64,000 nucleotides of DNA from Flavobacteriaceae bacterium (lineage in GTDB: Bacteria; Bacteroidota; Bacteroidia; Flavobacteriales; Weeksellaceae): assembly GCA_004359435.1 (NCBI GenBank), contig PTET01000001.1, positions 946,852 through 1,010,851 on the forward strand, read 5' to 3'. The translations under genes were made by a program, and so were the position numbers. A model generated the notes under the pieces. The model did no database searches. It was not told where the DNA came from and saw nothing but the letters and a program-made list of their open reading frames with translations. Shown in pieces: positions 44,568-56,306 of this stretch; positions within the stretch are counted from its first letter, which is position 1, and each line of letters opens with the position of its first letter.

Positions 44568-46364
44568 ATGAAACAGTTTGTTATTGCATTTGGTTTGTTT
44601 GTTGGTCAACTGGGTTTTGCACAGGTTGCAAAACACACCGCCCAGCAAGGAGAAGGAATATATGGCATAGCCAAGAAATATAATGTTAGTCAAGAAAGCA
44701 TCATTAATGCCAATCCATTTCTTAAAGAAAGAGGTCTAAAGTTGGGTGATGTTCTTGTTATTCCAGGGGTTAAGGCAGAGGTTGTAAATAAAAGCCCAGA
44801 AATTGCTTCTGTTTATGGTTCTTCAGATAAACAAACCCTTGAAGTTTTGCCTGGAGAAACTTTAGAAAGTGTTGCCAAAAAAGCGGGTATCTCTAAAGCA
44901 GCGCTACTTAGTTTGAACCCACAACTAAATGGTGGAGTGAAAGCTGGGGATGTGGTTTTGGTTCCTTTAAAAGGACAAGTTCCAAAAGGAAAGCATTTGG
45001 TAAAATCTGGCGAATCTATGATGGAAATCGCCAAAATGTATAATGCCAGTTTGGATGATTTGTATGCAGCCAATCCATCGCTTCAAACCCATGGACTGGT
45101 AGAAGGAATCTACATCAATGTTCCAAGCATTGATTTTCAGGCAGATATTAAAAAAGATGGATTTATTCATCATAAGGTAACAGCAACCGAAACCCTTTTC
45201 GGTCTTGCATCGGCATACAAGGTAAGTGTAGATACCATTTTGGCTAACAACAATTTGTCGGAAGGTTTAAAAGCGGGTCAAACCATCAAAATTCCCCTTC
45301 AACAAGGTGCCAAAGTGATAGGGGTAGAGCCAATTGTTCGACAAAAAGATGATCAAATTCATCTTTTGTTTTTGATGCCCTTTGGTATAGGTGATCCTTC
45401 GATGGATGCCGAAAGAGCGCTTTCTAAAGATTTTTATTATGGCTCTAAATTGGCGCTAAAAAAATTAGCTGCTCAAGGAAAGAATATCACCGCCACTGTA
45501 GTAGATACCAAAAACGATACAGAAAGTTTATCTGCGTTTTTAAGTACGTATGATATGTCTGATGTAGATGTGGTAATTGGACCGTTTTTTAAATCGGGAA
45601 TTTTAACCACCGCACAGGCGCTTAACCAATCTGATATTGCAATTGTTTCGCCTTTTAGTTCCAACGAAGAACTTACGCATTACAAAAATGTAATTATTGC
45701 TTCTGCTCAAGACCAAGATTTGGCAGATAGGGTAATCGCAGAGATTTCTACCACATACAAAGGACAAGAGTTTTACGTTATCCAAAGTCCAAAAGATGTA
45801 GAGCTTGGTGAATATACAACAGGTCAGCTGGAGAAAAAATTCCCAAGAGCCAAAATTAATGTTATTCAAGATCCGGTTTCTATCAATCCACTGGAGGGTC
45901 AAACCGCCAAGGAAATTATTACGGTCTTGGCTACGGACGATGCTGTGTTGGCTAAAAAATACATCGATAGGCTCAAGACTTTGGATGTAGTTAAAACGGA
46001 GGCTTACGCCATTGGGTATGTGCCATTATACGACGAGTTGGTTCAAGATCTTAAAAATTTAGGTTTTGTGTATAGTTTGAATCGAAAAGTAAACGAATAT
46101 GGAGCAGAAGAACGACAAATTTTAGGTGAATTTGTAAGAGACTATTGTACCAAATCTCCAAGCAAATATGCGCAAATTGGTTACGATGTTACCTATGATT
46201 TGGTAGATAGAATGAATAAATCAGGTGATTTAGCTAACAATTTAGTTGGAGCCAAGACTCGTTTGTCGTCTAAATTTGATTACCAAAGATCACCCAACGG
46301 CGCTCTTTTGAACAAGGGAGTAAGGCTAGTAAAACTCTTTAGTGTAGAGCAGCCCAAACCCTAA
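44568..46364 (+). CDS. Secreted LysM-repeat protein with periplasmic-binding-like domain
   Basis: The signal peptide (MKQFVIAFGLFVGQLGFAQ) is followed by four LysM-like repeats (about 20-65, 80-130, 142-185, 200-245; for example HTAQQGEGIYGIAKKYNVS and HLVKSGESMMEIAKMYNAS). A region of about 330 residues resembling type I periplasmic-binding proteins follows (LLFLMPFGIGDPSMDAE, DVVIGPFFKSGILTTAQAL, IVSPFSSNEELTH). LysM domains bind glycan strands; the C-terminal region resembles LppC/LpoA or Leu/Ile/Val-binding folds. A role in cell-wall synthesis control is plausible but inferred. Confidence 0.88.
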   Translation: MKQFVIAFGLFVGQLGFAQVAKHTAQQGEGIYGIAKKYNVSQESIINANPFLKERGLKLGDVLVIPGVKAEVVNKSPEIASVYGSSDKQTLEVLPGETLESVAKKAGISKAALLSLNPQLNGGVKAGDVVLVPLKGQVPKGKHLVKSGESMMEIAKMYNASLDDLYAANPSLQTHGLVEGIYINVPSIDFQADIKKDGFIHHKVTATETLFGLASAYKVSVDTILANNNLSEGLKAGQTIKIPLQQGAKVIGVEPIVRQKDDQIHLLFLMPFGIGDPSMDAERALSKDFYYGSKLALKKLAAQGKNITATVVDTKNDTESLSAFLSTYDMSDVDVVIGPFFKSGILTTAQALNQSDIAIVSPFSSNEELTHYKNVIIASAQDQDLADRVIAEISTTYKGQEFYVIQSPKDVELGEYTTGQLEKKFPRAKINVIQDPVSINPLEGQTAKEIITVLATDDAVLAKKYIDRLKTLDVVKTEAYAIGYVPLYDELVQDLKNLGFVYSLNRKVNEYGAEERQILGEFVRDYCTKSPSKYAQIGYDVTYDLVDRMNKSGDLANNLVGAKTRLSSKFDYQRSPNGALLNKGVRLVKLFSVEQPKP

Positions 46365-46384
46365 GGGTTCTGAAATGAAAGACA

Positions 46385-46418
46385 AAAAACCACTCTATGA
46401 ATGAGTGGTTTTTTTTGT
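46385..46418 (+). terminator. Intrinsic terminator after the LysM gene
   Basis: CCACTC (46390-46395) pairs with GAGTGG (46403-46408), extended by the A run before and the T8 run after. It separates the SprT-manC-bshC-LysM region from the ilv/leu operon. Confidence 0.85.
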
Positions 46419-46487
46419 TGTGAAATTTTTAGCGGGCTTTTGGGTGGAAATTAACGTTAAACTTGGGCTAAAAACCGCATTTGTTTA

Positions 46488-46519
46488 TTTGTATAAATAG
46501 CGAAGGTTCGCTACATTTG
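46488..46519 (+). promoter_or_regulatory. Promoter of the ilv/leu operon
   Basis: TTTG (46488-46491), exactly 20 nt, then TACATTTG (46512-46519) match the full Bacteroidota promoter consensus. Transcription should start near 46526, about 40 nt before the ilvD ATG. It is the only clear promoter for the eight-gene operon that follows. Confidence 0.75.
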
Positions 46520-46564
46520 TAAATTAAACCATTTTTGAGATAAAACCCTCAGATTTTCTAAACA

Positions 46565-47955
46565 ATGAGCCAAGAATTAAACAAATATTCAAAAACACTC
46601 ACCCAAGACCCTACCCAACCTGCTACACAGGCCATGTACTACGGAATTGGTTTTCAGGAAGAAGATTTCGCCAAAGCCCAAGTGGGGATTGCCTCTATGG
46701 GGTATGATGGAAATACTTGCAACATGCACCTGAACGACCTTGCCCAATTGGTAAAGGAAGGAGTGAAAAAGGAAAATTTGGTCGGACTCATGTTTCATAC
46801 CATCGGGATTAGCGATGGGATGACCAACGGAACAGACGGAATGCGTTATTCCCTTGTGAGCCGAGACATCATCGCAGACAGCATAGAGGCGGTTTGTGCA
46901 GGACAATATTACGATGGACTCATCACAGTTCCCGGTTGCGACAAAAACATGCCGGGTTCTATCATGGCCATGGCAAGACTGAACCGTCCATCGATTATGG
47001 TGTATGGAGGAAGCATAGAGGGAGGACACTACAAAGGAGAAGAACTCAACATCGTTTCTGCTTTTGAGGCACTTGGAAACAAACTCGCTGGAAAATTGAA
47101 CGAAGAGGATTTCAAAGGAATCATCAAAAATTCTTGTCCCAGTGCAGGTGCTTGTGGTGGAATGTACACCGCAAATACCATGGCTTCTGCCATTGAAGCC
47201 CTTGGAATGAGTTTACCATATTCCTCTTCTTATCCCGCTCTGAGCAAAGAGAAAAAAGAAGAATGCGCACATGCTGGAGCTTACATGAAAATATTGCTTG
47301 AAAAAGACATCAAGCCCACAGACATCATGACAGCAAAAGCTTTTGAAAATGCACTGAGAATCATCACGGTGCTTGGAGGAAGTACCAATGCCGTTTTGCA
47401 CTTTCTGGCCATTGCCAAAAGCATAGGTCACAATCTTACCATAGACGATTTCCAAAGAATCAGCGATACCACTCCCCTTTTGGCAGATTTAAAACCCAGT
47501 GGAAAATACCTAATGGGGGATCTTCACAAGGTGGGAGGTGTTCCAGCGGTGATGAAATACATGCTGGATTTGGGAATGCTTCACGGAGACTGTTTGACCG
47601 TTACTGGAAAAACCGTTGCCCAGAACCTAGAATTTGTCACTTCCATTATCGATCGTGAACAAGATATCATTCGTCCCATCGACAACCCCATCAAAGCCAC
47701 AGGACACATCCGTATTTTGTATGGAAACTTGGCAGAGAAGGGATCTGTTGCAAAAATCACTGGAAAAGAAGGGAATTTCTTCAAAGGGGAAGCAATGCTG
47801 AAAAAAACACCATTAACCTTTTGGTAACAGAAGAAGAAATCAACAAAAGAAGACAAAATTTTGTCCAACCCGACCACAAAGTGAAGTTTGGGGTACTATA
47901 CAAATATGCGAAATCCGTTGCAGATGCATCACAGGGCTGCGTAACAGATCTTTAA
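46565..47955 (+). pseudogene. ilvD: Dihydroxy-acid dehydratase, internal deletion with frameshift
   Basis: Fe-S dehydratase for the third common step of valine/isoleucine synthesis; the family has about 560 residues. The ORF is normal through the cluster-binding cysteines ([35 protein letters not shown]) and on to [18 protein letters not shown], then ends KKTPLTFW at 47827. In another frame from about 47793 the DNA reads [19 protein letters not shown] and runs to the family C-terminus (KYAKSVADASQGCVTDL, stop 47955). About 90-100 residues of the C-terminal swivelling domain are missing, with a frameshift at about 47793. Confidence 0.92.
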
Positions 47956-47965
47956 ACAAAACACA

Positions 47966-49657
47966 ATGAGCCAAAAAATTACAGGGGCCACCGCCGTAGT
48001 AAAAAGTTTGATTGAAGAAGGAGTAGACATCATCTATGGATATCCAGGGGGAGCCATCATGCCTGTGTATGATGCCTTTTACCATTTTCAAGATGAAATC
48101 AAACACGTTCTCACCCGCCACGAACAAGGGGCAACCCACATGGCACAAGGGTATGCCAGAGCCAGTGGAAAAGTGGGAGCTTGTATCGCCACTTCTGGGC
48201 CAGGAGCCACCAATTTGATTACGGGAATTGCCGATGCCATGATTGATTCTACCCCTATGGTATGCATCACTGGGCAGGTAACAGAACACCTTTTGGGTAC
48301 CGATGCATTCCAAGAAACAGACGTGATTGGAATCTCTATGCCCATTACAAAATGGAATATCCAAGTAACCCGTGCCGAGGACATTCCCGGGGCGATTGCC
48401 AAAGCCTTTTATATCGCCAAATCTGGAAGACCTGGGCCTGTGCTTGTGGACATCACCAAAAATGCACAGTTTGGGGAACTGGATTGGAAATACGAAAAAT
48501 GTACAGGGGTAAGAAGTTATGTTCCGCCCGTAAAACCTACACAAGAAAGCGTTGAAAAAGCTGCAGAACTGCTGAATTCCGCCAAAAAGCCTTACATCAT
48601 TTTTGGACAAGGAGTTTTGCTTTCAGGAGCTGAAAAAGAACTTCAAACCTTGGTAGAAAAAACAGGAATTCCCGCTGCATGGACCATACTTGGGCTTTCT
48701 GCTTTGCCTACGGACCACCCTCTAAATGTGGGAATGGTGGGAATGCACGGAAACTATTCACCCAATATCCTAACCAACCAGTGCGATGTGCTTCTTGCCA
48801 TCGGGATGCGTTTTGATGACAGGGTAACGGGAAGATTGGAAGACTATGCCACTCAAGCAAAAATCATCCATATCGATATAGACAGTGCAGAAATTGGAAA
48901 AAATGTTCCCACAGATGTGGCCATCCATGGAGATGCCAAAGCAGCCATGGAAATGTTGATTCCCCTAGTGAAAGAAAACAGCCACAAAGAATGGCTTTCC
49001 CAGTTTCACAAACTGGATGAAGAAGAACACGCTCAGGTTATCAATGGAGATTTGTATCCAGAGAAACCGGGTCTTACCATGGGAGAGGTGATTCGAAGAA
49101 TCAACGAAGCCACAGGAGACGATGCCCTTTTGGTAACAGACGTAGGACAACATCAAATGGTGGCCATCCGCTATGCCAAATTCAAAAGACCTCTGAGCAA
49201 TGTAACCTCTGGAGGACTCGGAACCATGGGATTCTGCCTTCCGGCAGCCATTGGAGCCAAGATGGGTGCTCCAGAAAGAGAAGTGGTAGCGGTGATTGGA
49301 GACGCAGGTTTCCAAATGACACTGCAAGAACTTGGAACCATTTTGCAAACAGGAGTTGCGGTAAAAATCGTGATACTCAACAACGAATTTTTGGGAATGG
49401 TTCGCCAATGGCAACAACTGTTTTTTGACAGAAGATACGCTTCAACCGAGATGATAAACCCAGATTTCATCACCATTGCAAGTGGATATGGAGTAAAGGG
49501 AGAAAAAGTGACAGAGAGAGGGGATTTGGATGCGGCTGTAAAAAGGCTCATCGACTCCAAAGAATCTTATCTGCTGGAAGTTTTGGTAGAAAAAGAAGGA
49601 AATGTTTTCCCGATGATTCCACAAGGAGCATCTGTAGCAGAAGTGAGACTCAAATAA
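47966..49657 (+). CDS. ilvB: Acetolactate synthase large subunit
   Basis: Thiamine-diphosphate and FAD enzyme making acetolactate or acetohydroxybutyrate. It shows the N-terminal TPP domain with the activating glutamate region (YGYPGGAIMPVYDAF, LTRHEQGATHMAQGYARA), a middle domain (about 190-330) and the C-terminal TPP site (VIGDAGFQMTLQELGTI, NNEFLGMVRQWQQLFF). The 563 residues are intact. It starts 10 nt after the ilvD remnant stop and 18 nt before ilvN. Confidence 0.97.
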   Translation: MSQKITGATAVVKSLIEEGVDIIYGYPGGAIMPVYDAFYHFQDEIKHVLTRHEQGATHMAQGYARASGKVGACIATSGPGATNLITGIADAMIDSTPMVCITGQVTEHLLGTDAFQETDVIGISMPITKWNIQVTRAEDIPGAIAKAFYIAKSGRPGPVLVDITKNAQFGELDWKYEKCTGVRSYVPPVKPTQESVEKAAELLNSAKKPYIIFGQGVLLSGAEKELQTLVEKTGIPAAWTILGLSALPTDHPLNVGMVGMHGNYSPNILTNQCDVLLAIGMRFDDRVTGRLEDYATQAKIIHIDIDSAEIGKNVPTDVAIHGDAKAAMEMLIPLVKENSHKEWLSQFHKLDEEEHAQVINGDLYPEKPGLTMGEVIRRINEATGDDALLVTDVGQHQMVAIRYAKFKRPLSNVTSGGLGTMGFCLPAAIGAKMGAPEREVVAVIGDAGFQMTLQELGTILQTGVAVKIVILNNEFLGMVRQWQQLFFDRRYASTEMINPDFITIASGYGVKGEKVTERGDLDAAVKRLIDSKESYLLEVLVEKEGNVFPMIPQGASVAEVRLK

Positions 49658-49675
49658 GAACAACCCAAAGAACAA

Positions 49676-50206
49676 ATGAAAAAGAATTTCACCATCATTG
49701 TTTACAGTGAAAACAGAATTGGACTTCTGGGAAGAATTACCCTGATTTTCACCCGTAGGCACATCAACATAGAAAGTTTGACCGTTTCCAACTCTGAGAT
49801 TGAAGGAGTGAGCCGTTATACCATTTTGGTACACCAAACAGAGGAAATCGTCAGAAAAGTAGTTGACCAAATCGCCAAACAAGTAGAGGTCATCCGTGCG
49901 TTTCAGTTTACGGACGAAGAAACCATTTTTCAGGAAATCTCTCTCTACAAAATTGCTGCACCAAAATCCAAAACTCAGGAGCCCAAATTCTTGGAATTAC
50001 TAAGCCAGTACAATGCACATGTAGTATATCAAGAAGAGGCATTTGTGGTGGTAGAAAACACAGGACATGCAGAGGAAACAGACAAACTTTTTGCAGAATT
50101 CAACCAAAATGGATATACCGTTGGGCAGTTCTCCAGATCTGGTAGAATCGCCGTATCCATAGAGCCCATGGAAGTTTCCAATATGCTTAAAGAATTCGAC
50201 CAATAA
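49676..50206 (+). CDS. ilvN: Acetolactate synthase small (regulatory) subunit
   Basis: Regulatory partner of IlvB carrying the valine-binding ACT domain. The N-terminal ACT sequence is FTIIVYSENRIGLLGRITLI followed by RRHINIESLTVSNSEIEGV. The C-terminal half (about 85-176) matches the longer IlvH-type extension. The 176 residues are complete. Confidence 0.93.
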   Translation: MKKNFTIIVYSENRIGLLGRITLIFTRRHINIESLTVSNSEIEGVSRYTILVHQTEEIVRKVVDQIAKQVEVIRAFQFTDEETIFQEISLYKIAAPKSKTQEPKFLELLSQYNAHVVYQEEAFVVVENTGHAEETDKLFAEFNQNGYTVGQFSRSGRIAVSIEPMEVSNMLKEFDQ

Positions 50207-50237
50207 AAAAAATTCATCAAAATTTCAAATATTCTAA

Positions 50238-51290
<1,053 letters not shown>

Positions 51291-51307
51291 CATCACAACA
51301 AAAAAAT

Positions 51308-51335
51308 CTACCTCAGAGAAAATCCTCTGGGGTAG
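51308..51335 (+). promoter_or_regulatory. Stem-loop just upstream of leuA
   Basis: CTACCTCAGAG (51308-51318) pairs with CTCTGGGGTAG (51325-51335) through 11 pairs (one G-U) around an AAAATC loop, ending 10 nt before the leuA ATG. There is no T run, so it is not a terminator. It could be an RNA-stability, processing or translation-control element within the ilv/leu mRNA. Confidence 0.5.
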
Positions 51336-51345
51336 TACCTTTTAT

Positions 51346-52842
51346 ATGGAAAGAATATTCATTTTCGACACCACCCTTAGGGATGGAGAACAAGTGCCTG
51401 GATGCCAACTCAATACCACCGAAAAGATTGAAGTTGCAAAAAGGTTAGAGCTTTTGGGCGTAGATGTAATTGAAGCAGGTTTTCCTGTTTCCTCTCCGGG
51501 GGATTTCAACTCTGTAGTTGAAATATCCAAAGCGGTAGCAAATCCTACGATTTGTGCCTTAACCCGTGCGGTAGAAAAAGACATCGAAGTTGCTGCAGAA
51601 GCCTTGAAGTTTGCGAAAAGAGGAAGAATCCACACTGGAATCGGAACCTCAGAATACCATATCAAACACAAATTGAAAACCACCCACGAGGACATCATCC
51701 AAAGAGCGGTGCATGCGGTAAAACATGCCCGAAACTTGGTGGAAGAAGTGGAATTTTATGCCGAAGATGCAGGAAGGTCCGATGTGGAATTTCTGGCAAA
51801 AGTGGTAGAAGCAGTTATTGCTGCTGGTGCAACGGTTATCAACATACCAGACACCACTGGATACTGTCTTCCAGAACAATACGGACAAAAAATCAAATTC
51901 TTGATAGACAATGTGTCCAACATGGACAAAGCGATTTTGTCCACGCATTGCCACAACGATTTGGGACTTGCAACTGCCAATACCCTGGCTGGAATCCAAA
52001 ATGGAGCCAGACAAGTGGAGGTAACCATCAACGGAATTGGGGAAAGAGCAGGAAACACATCGCTTGAAGAAGTGGTGATGGCCATCAAATGTCACCAAGA
52101 TTTGGCTTTTGATACCCAAATTGACACCAAACAAATTTTGCAAACCAGCAAATTGGTTTCGAGTTTGATGAACATGCCCGTTCAAGCAAACAAAGCCATC
52201 GTAGGAAGAAATGCTTTTGCACACTCCTCTGGAATTCACCAAGATGGAGTTCTCAAACACAGAGAGAACTACGAAATTATGGACCCCAAAGATGTAGGGG
52301 TAGAAGAATCCTCCATCGTGCTTACCGCAAGAAGTGGTAGAGCGGCTCTCAAACACAGATTGCATGTACTGAACTTCGATTTCAACAAAGATGAAATCGA
52401 CAACATTTACGAGAAATTCTTGGAAATGGCAGACAGCAAAAGAGAAGTTACAGATGAAGATTTGCTGATTCTCATTGGGGATGAAATCAACGAGCAGGAG
52501 AAAAACTACCAACTTATCGATTTGGCAGTAGAAAGCAAAAAAGACAAAAAACCACATGCCAAAGTGATTCTGAAAGTATTCCAAAAAGAATGCACAGAAG
52601 AATCCGAAGGAAATGGACCTGTGGATGCGGCGCTGAATGCCATCAAAAAAATCATTGATATCGATACAGACATAGAAGAATATCTCATCCAAGGAGTTTC
52701 CCACGGAAGTTCAGATTTGTGTAAGGTGCACATTTCAGTTCTGAACAAACAAACCTCTGTGGTAAAAAGAGGATTCTCTGCCTCCACAGACATCGTGGAA
52801 GCCTCTGTTTATGCATTTATCGATGCCATCAACAAATTTTAA
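51346..52842 (+). CDS. leuA: 2-isopropylmalate synthase
   Basis: Condenses acetyl-CoA with 2-oxoisovalerate, the first step of leucine synthesis. The TIM-barrel part has [19 protein letters not shown]-equivalent [30 protein letters not shown] (the HxH metal site) and [15 protein letters not shown]. The segment [19 protein letters not shown] is typical, and a C-terminal regulatory LeuA dimer domain (about 385-498) is present. The 498 residues are complete, unlike the second homologue at 54977. Confidence 0.94.
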   Translation: MERIFIFDTTLRDGEQVPGCQLNTTEKIEVAKRLELLGVDVIEAGFPVSSPGDFNSVVEISKAVANPTICALTRAVEKDIEVAAEALKFAKRGRIHTGIGTSEYHIKHKLKTTHEDIIQRAVHAVKHARNLVEEVEFYAEDAGRSDVEFLAKVVEAVIAAGATVINIPDTTGYCLPEQYGQKIKFLIDNVSNMDKAILSTHCHNDLGLATANTLAGIQNGARQVEVTINGIGERAGNTSLEEVVMAIKCHQDLAFDTQIDTKQILQTSKLVSSLMNMPVQANKAIVGRNAFAHSSGIHQDGVLKHRENYEIMDPKDVGVEESSIVLTARSGRAALKHRLHVLNFDFNKDEIDNIYEKFLEMADSKREVTDEDLLILIGDEINEQEKNYQLIDLAVESKKDKKPHAKVILKVFQKECTEESEGNGPVDAALNAIKKIIDIDTDIEEYLIQGVSHGSSDLCKVHISVLNKQTSVVKRGFSASTDIVEASVYAFIDAINKF

Positions 52843-52875
52843 AAGAAGTTTCAAAAACAAGAATATATATCAAAA

Positions 52876-54273
52876 ATGGAAAACAAAACCCTATTTGACA
52901 AAGTCTGGGATTCACATATCGTAAAACAGGTAACCGACGGACCTGATGTACTTTTTATAGACAGACATTTTATCCACGAGGTAACCAGCCCAGTAGCATT
53001 TGTGGGGATGAAACAAAGAGGTATCAAAACCCTTTATCCAAACAGAACATTTGCCACTGCAGACCACAATACACCTACCATTAACCAGCATTTGCCTGTG
53101 GAAGACCCACTTTCTGCAAACCAATTGGCGGCATTGGAATCCAACACAGCTGAGCACGGAATTTCTCACTGGGGATTGGGTGACAAAAACAACGGAATTG
53201 TTCACGTAGTAGGACCAGAAAATGGAATTACCCAACCGGGAATGACCATAGTTTGTGGAGACTCTCACACTTCTACTCATGGGGCTTTTGGAGCCATCGC
53301 TTTTGGAATTGGAACCTCGGAGGTAGAAATGGTTCTTTCTACCCAGTGTATCATGCAACCCAAACCCAAAAAACTGAGAATTACCATCAATGGAACTCTC
53401 TCCAAAGGAGTAACGCCCAAAGATGTGGCACTTTTTATGATTTCCAAACTCACTACTTCTGGTGGAACAGGATACTTCGCTGAATATGCAGGTGAAGTGT
53501 TCGAAAACATGACAATGGAAGGAAGAATGACCGTTTGTAACCTCTCTATCGAATCTGGTGCCAGAGGAGGAATGATTGCTCCAGACCAAACCACTTTTGA
53601 TTATTTAGAGGGAAAACCTCACGCTCCAAAAGGAGAAGATTGGGACAAAGCCGTTGCACATTGGAAAACCCTCAAAACAGATGCAGGAGCCAAATTCGAT
53701 TTGGAATACACCTTTGATGCCTCTGAAATTGAGCCGATGATTACTTACGGAACCAACCCAGGAATGGGAATAGGAATCACAGGTAACATTCCAGAATCCA
53801 AAGATGTGGAAGGAAACGAAGCTTCTTACAACAAATCTTTGGACTATATGGGATATGCGACTGGTGAGGCCATGCTAGGAAAATCCATCGATTATGTTTT
53901 CATCGGTTCTTGTACCAATGGAAGAATTGAAGATTTTAGAGCATTTGCACAAATCGTAAAAGGAAGAAAAAAAGCGGACAATGTTACGGCTTGGCTTGTA
54001 CCTGGTTCTCACATTGTAGAAGAACAAATCAAAAACGAAGGACTTTTGGATATTTTCACCCAGGCGGGATTTGTGCTTCGTCAACCAGGATGTTCTGCTT
54101 GTTTGGCGATGAACGATGACAAAATTCCTGCAGGTAAATATGCTGTCTCTACTTCCAACAGAAACTTTGAAGGAAGACAAGGTCCTGGTTCTAGAACGCT
54201 TCTGGCAAGCCCATATGTAGCGGCAGCTGCGGCGGTAACTGGAAAAATTACAGACCCAAGAGAATTTTTGTAA
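52876..54273 (+). CDS. leuC: 3-isopropylmalate dehydratase large subunit
   Basis: Aconitase-family 4Fe-4S enzyme that isomerises isopropylmalate together with LeuD. Motifs: [35 protein letters not shown], and cluster cysteines in [13 protein letters not shown] and [33 protein letters not shown] closes the domain. The 465 residues are complete. Confidence 0.97.
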   Translation: MENKTLFDKVWDSHIVKQVTDGPDVLFIDRHFIHEVTSPVAFVGMKQRGIKTLYPNRTFATADHNTPTINQHLPVEDPLSANQLAALESNTAEHGISHWGLGDKNNGIVHVVGPENGITQPGMTIVCGDSHTSTHGAFGAIAFGIGTSEVEMVLSTQCIMQPKPKKLRITINGTLSKGVTPKDVALFMISKLTTSGGTGYFAEYAGEVFENMTMEGRMTVCNLSIESGARGGMIAPDQTTFDYLEGKPHAPKGEDWDKAVAHWKTLKTDAGAKFDLEYTFDASEIEPMITYGTNPGMGIGITGNIPESKDVEGNEASYNKSLDYMGYATGEAMLGKSIDYVFIGSCTNGRIEDFRAFAQIVKGRKKADNVTAWLVPGSHIVEEQIKNEGLLDIFTQAGFVLRQPGCSACLAMNDDKIPAGKYAVSTSNRNFEGRQGPGSRTLLASPYVAAAAAVTGKITDPREFL

Positions 54274-54330
54274 ATCAAAGAACAACAGATTTTAACAAAC
54301 GCTGAGATTCAGCAATCAAAATAAAGCAAA

Positions 54331-54924
54331 ATGGCTTACGATAAATTTACAGTACTCAACTCCACTGGAGTTCCCCTACCGATAGAAAACGTAGATACAG
54401 ACCAAATTATCCCAGCGAGATTCCTCAAAGCTACAGAAAGAGAAGGTTTCGGGGACAATCTGTTTCGCGATTGGAGATTTGACTCTAACAACCAACCTAA
54501 GAATGATTTCGTACTCAACAACCCCATCTACAAAGGCAAAATCTTGGTTGGAGGCAGAAACTTTGGTTCTGGTTCTTCTCGTGAACACGCAGTTTGGGCG
54601 ATTTACGATTATGGATTTCGATGTGTGGTTTCTTCGTTTTTTGCGGACATCTTCAAAAACAACTGTTTGAACATCGGGGTACTTCCTGTGCAAATCTCGG
54701 AAGGATTCTTGGAAAACATCTTTTCAGAAATCGAAAAAAATCCAGATACCCAGATTGAAGTAAACTTGCCAGAGCAAAAAATCACCCTTCTTGCAACTGG
54801 ACAAAGTGAATCTTTCGACATCAATGCCTACAAAAAGGACAACATGACCAATGGTTTTGATGATATTGATTATCTACTGAACATCAAAGAAGAAATTGCT
54901 GCGTTTGAAAAAACCAGACCTTAA
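54331..54924 (+). CDS. leuD: 3-isopropylmalate dehydratase small subunit
   Basis: Swivelling domain partner of LeuC. Motifs: NVDTDQIIPARFLK near the N-terminus, LVGGRNFGSGSSREHAVWAI (substrate loop) and the C-terminal FDINAYKKDNMTNGFDDIDYLL. The 197 residues are complete. A short intergenic region with a GCTGA/TCAGC mini-hairpin (54301-54313) precedes it. Confidence 0.96.
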   Translation: MAYDKFTVLNSTGVPLPIENVDTDQIIPARFLKATEREGFGDNLFRDWRFDSNNQPKNDFVLNNPIYKGKILVGGRNFGSGSSREHAVWAIYDYGFRCVVSSFFADIFKNNCLNIGVLPVQISEGFLENIFSEIEKNPDTQIEVNLPEQKITLLATGQSESFDINAYKKDNMTNGFDDIDYLLNIKEEIAAFEKTRP

Positions 54925-54976
54925 TTTAAAAAATCACAAAAAGCATTAAAAAGGGACGCATCCCCCCCAAACTATC

Positions 54977-56256
54977 ATGTTTAAAGATATAAGAGTTGAA
55001 ATCATGGACACCACCCTAAGGGATGGTGAACAAACTTCTGGAGTCTCCTATACCCCAACGGAAAAATTGAGCATTGCGAAAATTCTTCTTTTGGATTTGC
55101 AGGTGGACAGAATTGAAGTGGCTTCTGCTAGAGTATCTGAAGGGGAATTTCTGGGTGTGAAAAAAATCACCAAATGGGCGAAAGAAAATGGTTTCTTGGA
55201 CAAGGTGGAAGTTCTGGGATTTGTAGATACTCCGCAATCTCTGGATTGGATTGACCAAGCTGGAGCCAAGGTCATCAATCTGCTTACCAAAGGTTCGCTA
55301 AACCATCTGACTCACCAAATCAAACAAACGCCCGAGCAGCACATCGAAAACATAGGAAAATCCGTTGCCTACGCCAAAAGCAAAGGCATCAGAACCAATG
55401 TGTATTTGGAAGATTGGTCTAACGGAATGCGTTCTTCCAAAGAATACGTAATGCAAATGATTAAGGCTCTTTCCCAAATGGAGATAGACAGAATCATGCT
55501 TCCAGACACCCTTGGAGTTTTGTATTACGAAGAAACCTTTAAATATGTTAGGGAATGTGTAGAATCCTTCCCCAACCTGCATTTTGATTTCCATGCCCAC
55601 AACGATTATGATATCTCTGTGGCGAATACATTGGAGGCCATCAAAGCGGGAGCCAAAGGGATTCATACCACCATCAATGGACTACAGAACGTTTTGGTGG
55701 CAAAAGAAAATATGCCCTTGGAAAAACCTCTGGAAAAGCCAATATCCAAAAGAACTTGGAAGAATTGGGACTAAAATTGGAGCCTGAGGATTTGCAGAAA
55801 GTCACCCAGCATATCATTGCGCTGGGAGACAAAAAGGAAACCGTTACCACAGACGATTTGCCTTATATCATCTCTGAGGTAGTTCGAAAGGAAAGTGTAG
55901 AGGAATTTATTTCGCTGAAAACCTATCACATCGAAACTTCCATGGGAGAAAAACCCTTTGCCAATGTTACCCTTGTTGTAGATGGCAAAGAATTTTCTGC
56001 CTCCGCCTCAGGTGAAGGACAGTACGATGCGTTTATGAATGCAGTAAAAGGCATTGCAGAACAAACTGAAATCAAAATACCAGAACTGGTAGATTACAAT
56101 GTGAGAATCCCCCCTGGTGGCCATACAGACGCTTTTGTAGAGGCACAAATCACTTGGGAGTATGCTGGAAAGGAATTCAAAACTGTGGGCTTTAGCGCAG
56201 ACCAAATTTGGGCTTCTATGCAGGCAACACTTCGAGCAATGAACAAACTGCAATAA
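54977..56256 (+). pseudogene. Second LeuA/CimA-like synthase, internal deletion with frameshift
   Basis: Bacteroidota carry a second HMGL-like synthase (about 510 residues) after leuCD, annotated as isopropylmalate or citramalate synthase. The first half is normal ([40 protein letters not shown]), then runs out of frame from about 55684 and stops at 55774. In the next frame the sequence reads RFGGKRKYALGKTSGKANIQ and continues through the regulatory dimer domain (GLKLEPEDLQKV, PPGGHTDAFVEAQITWEY) to 56256. About 120 residues are missing, including the segment normally following GLGERAGN. Substrate choice cannot be decided by eye; if it is citramalate synthase it would feed isoleucine synthesis through LeuCD. 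Confidence 0.88.
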
Positions 56257-56306
56257 TCTTGCAAACAAAATGAATCAATCAATAACAATTTTATAAAAAC
56301 AGAAAA

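Noticed and set aside
55680..55790. Programmed frameshift in the second leuA-like gene, and likewise in the HerA-like, ilvD and proS genes
   Set aside because: In each case a block of conserved protein is missing as well as the frame, and no slippery sequence with a downstream pseudoknot is visible. Deletion explains both facts.
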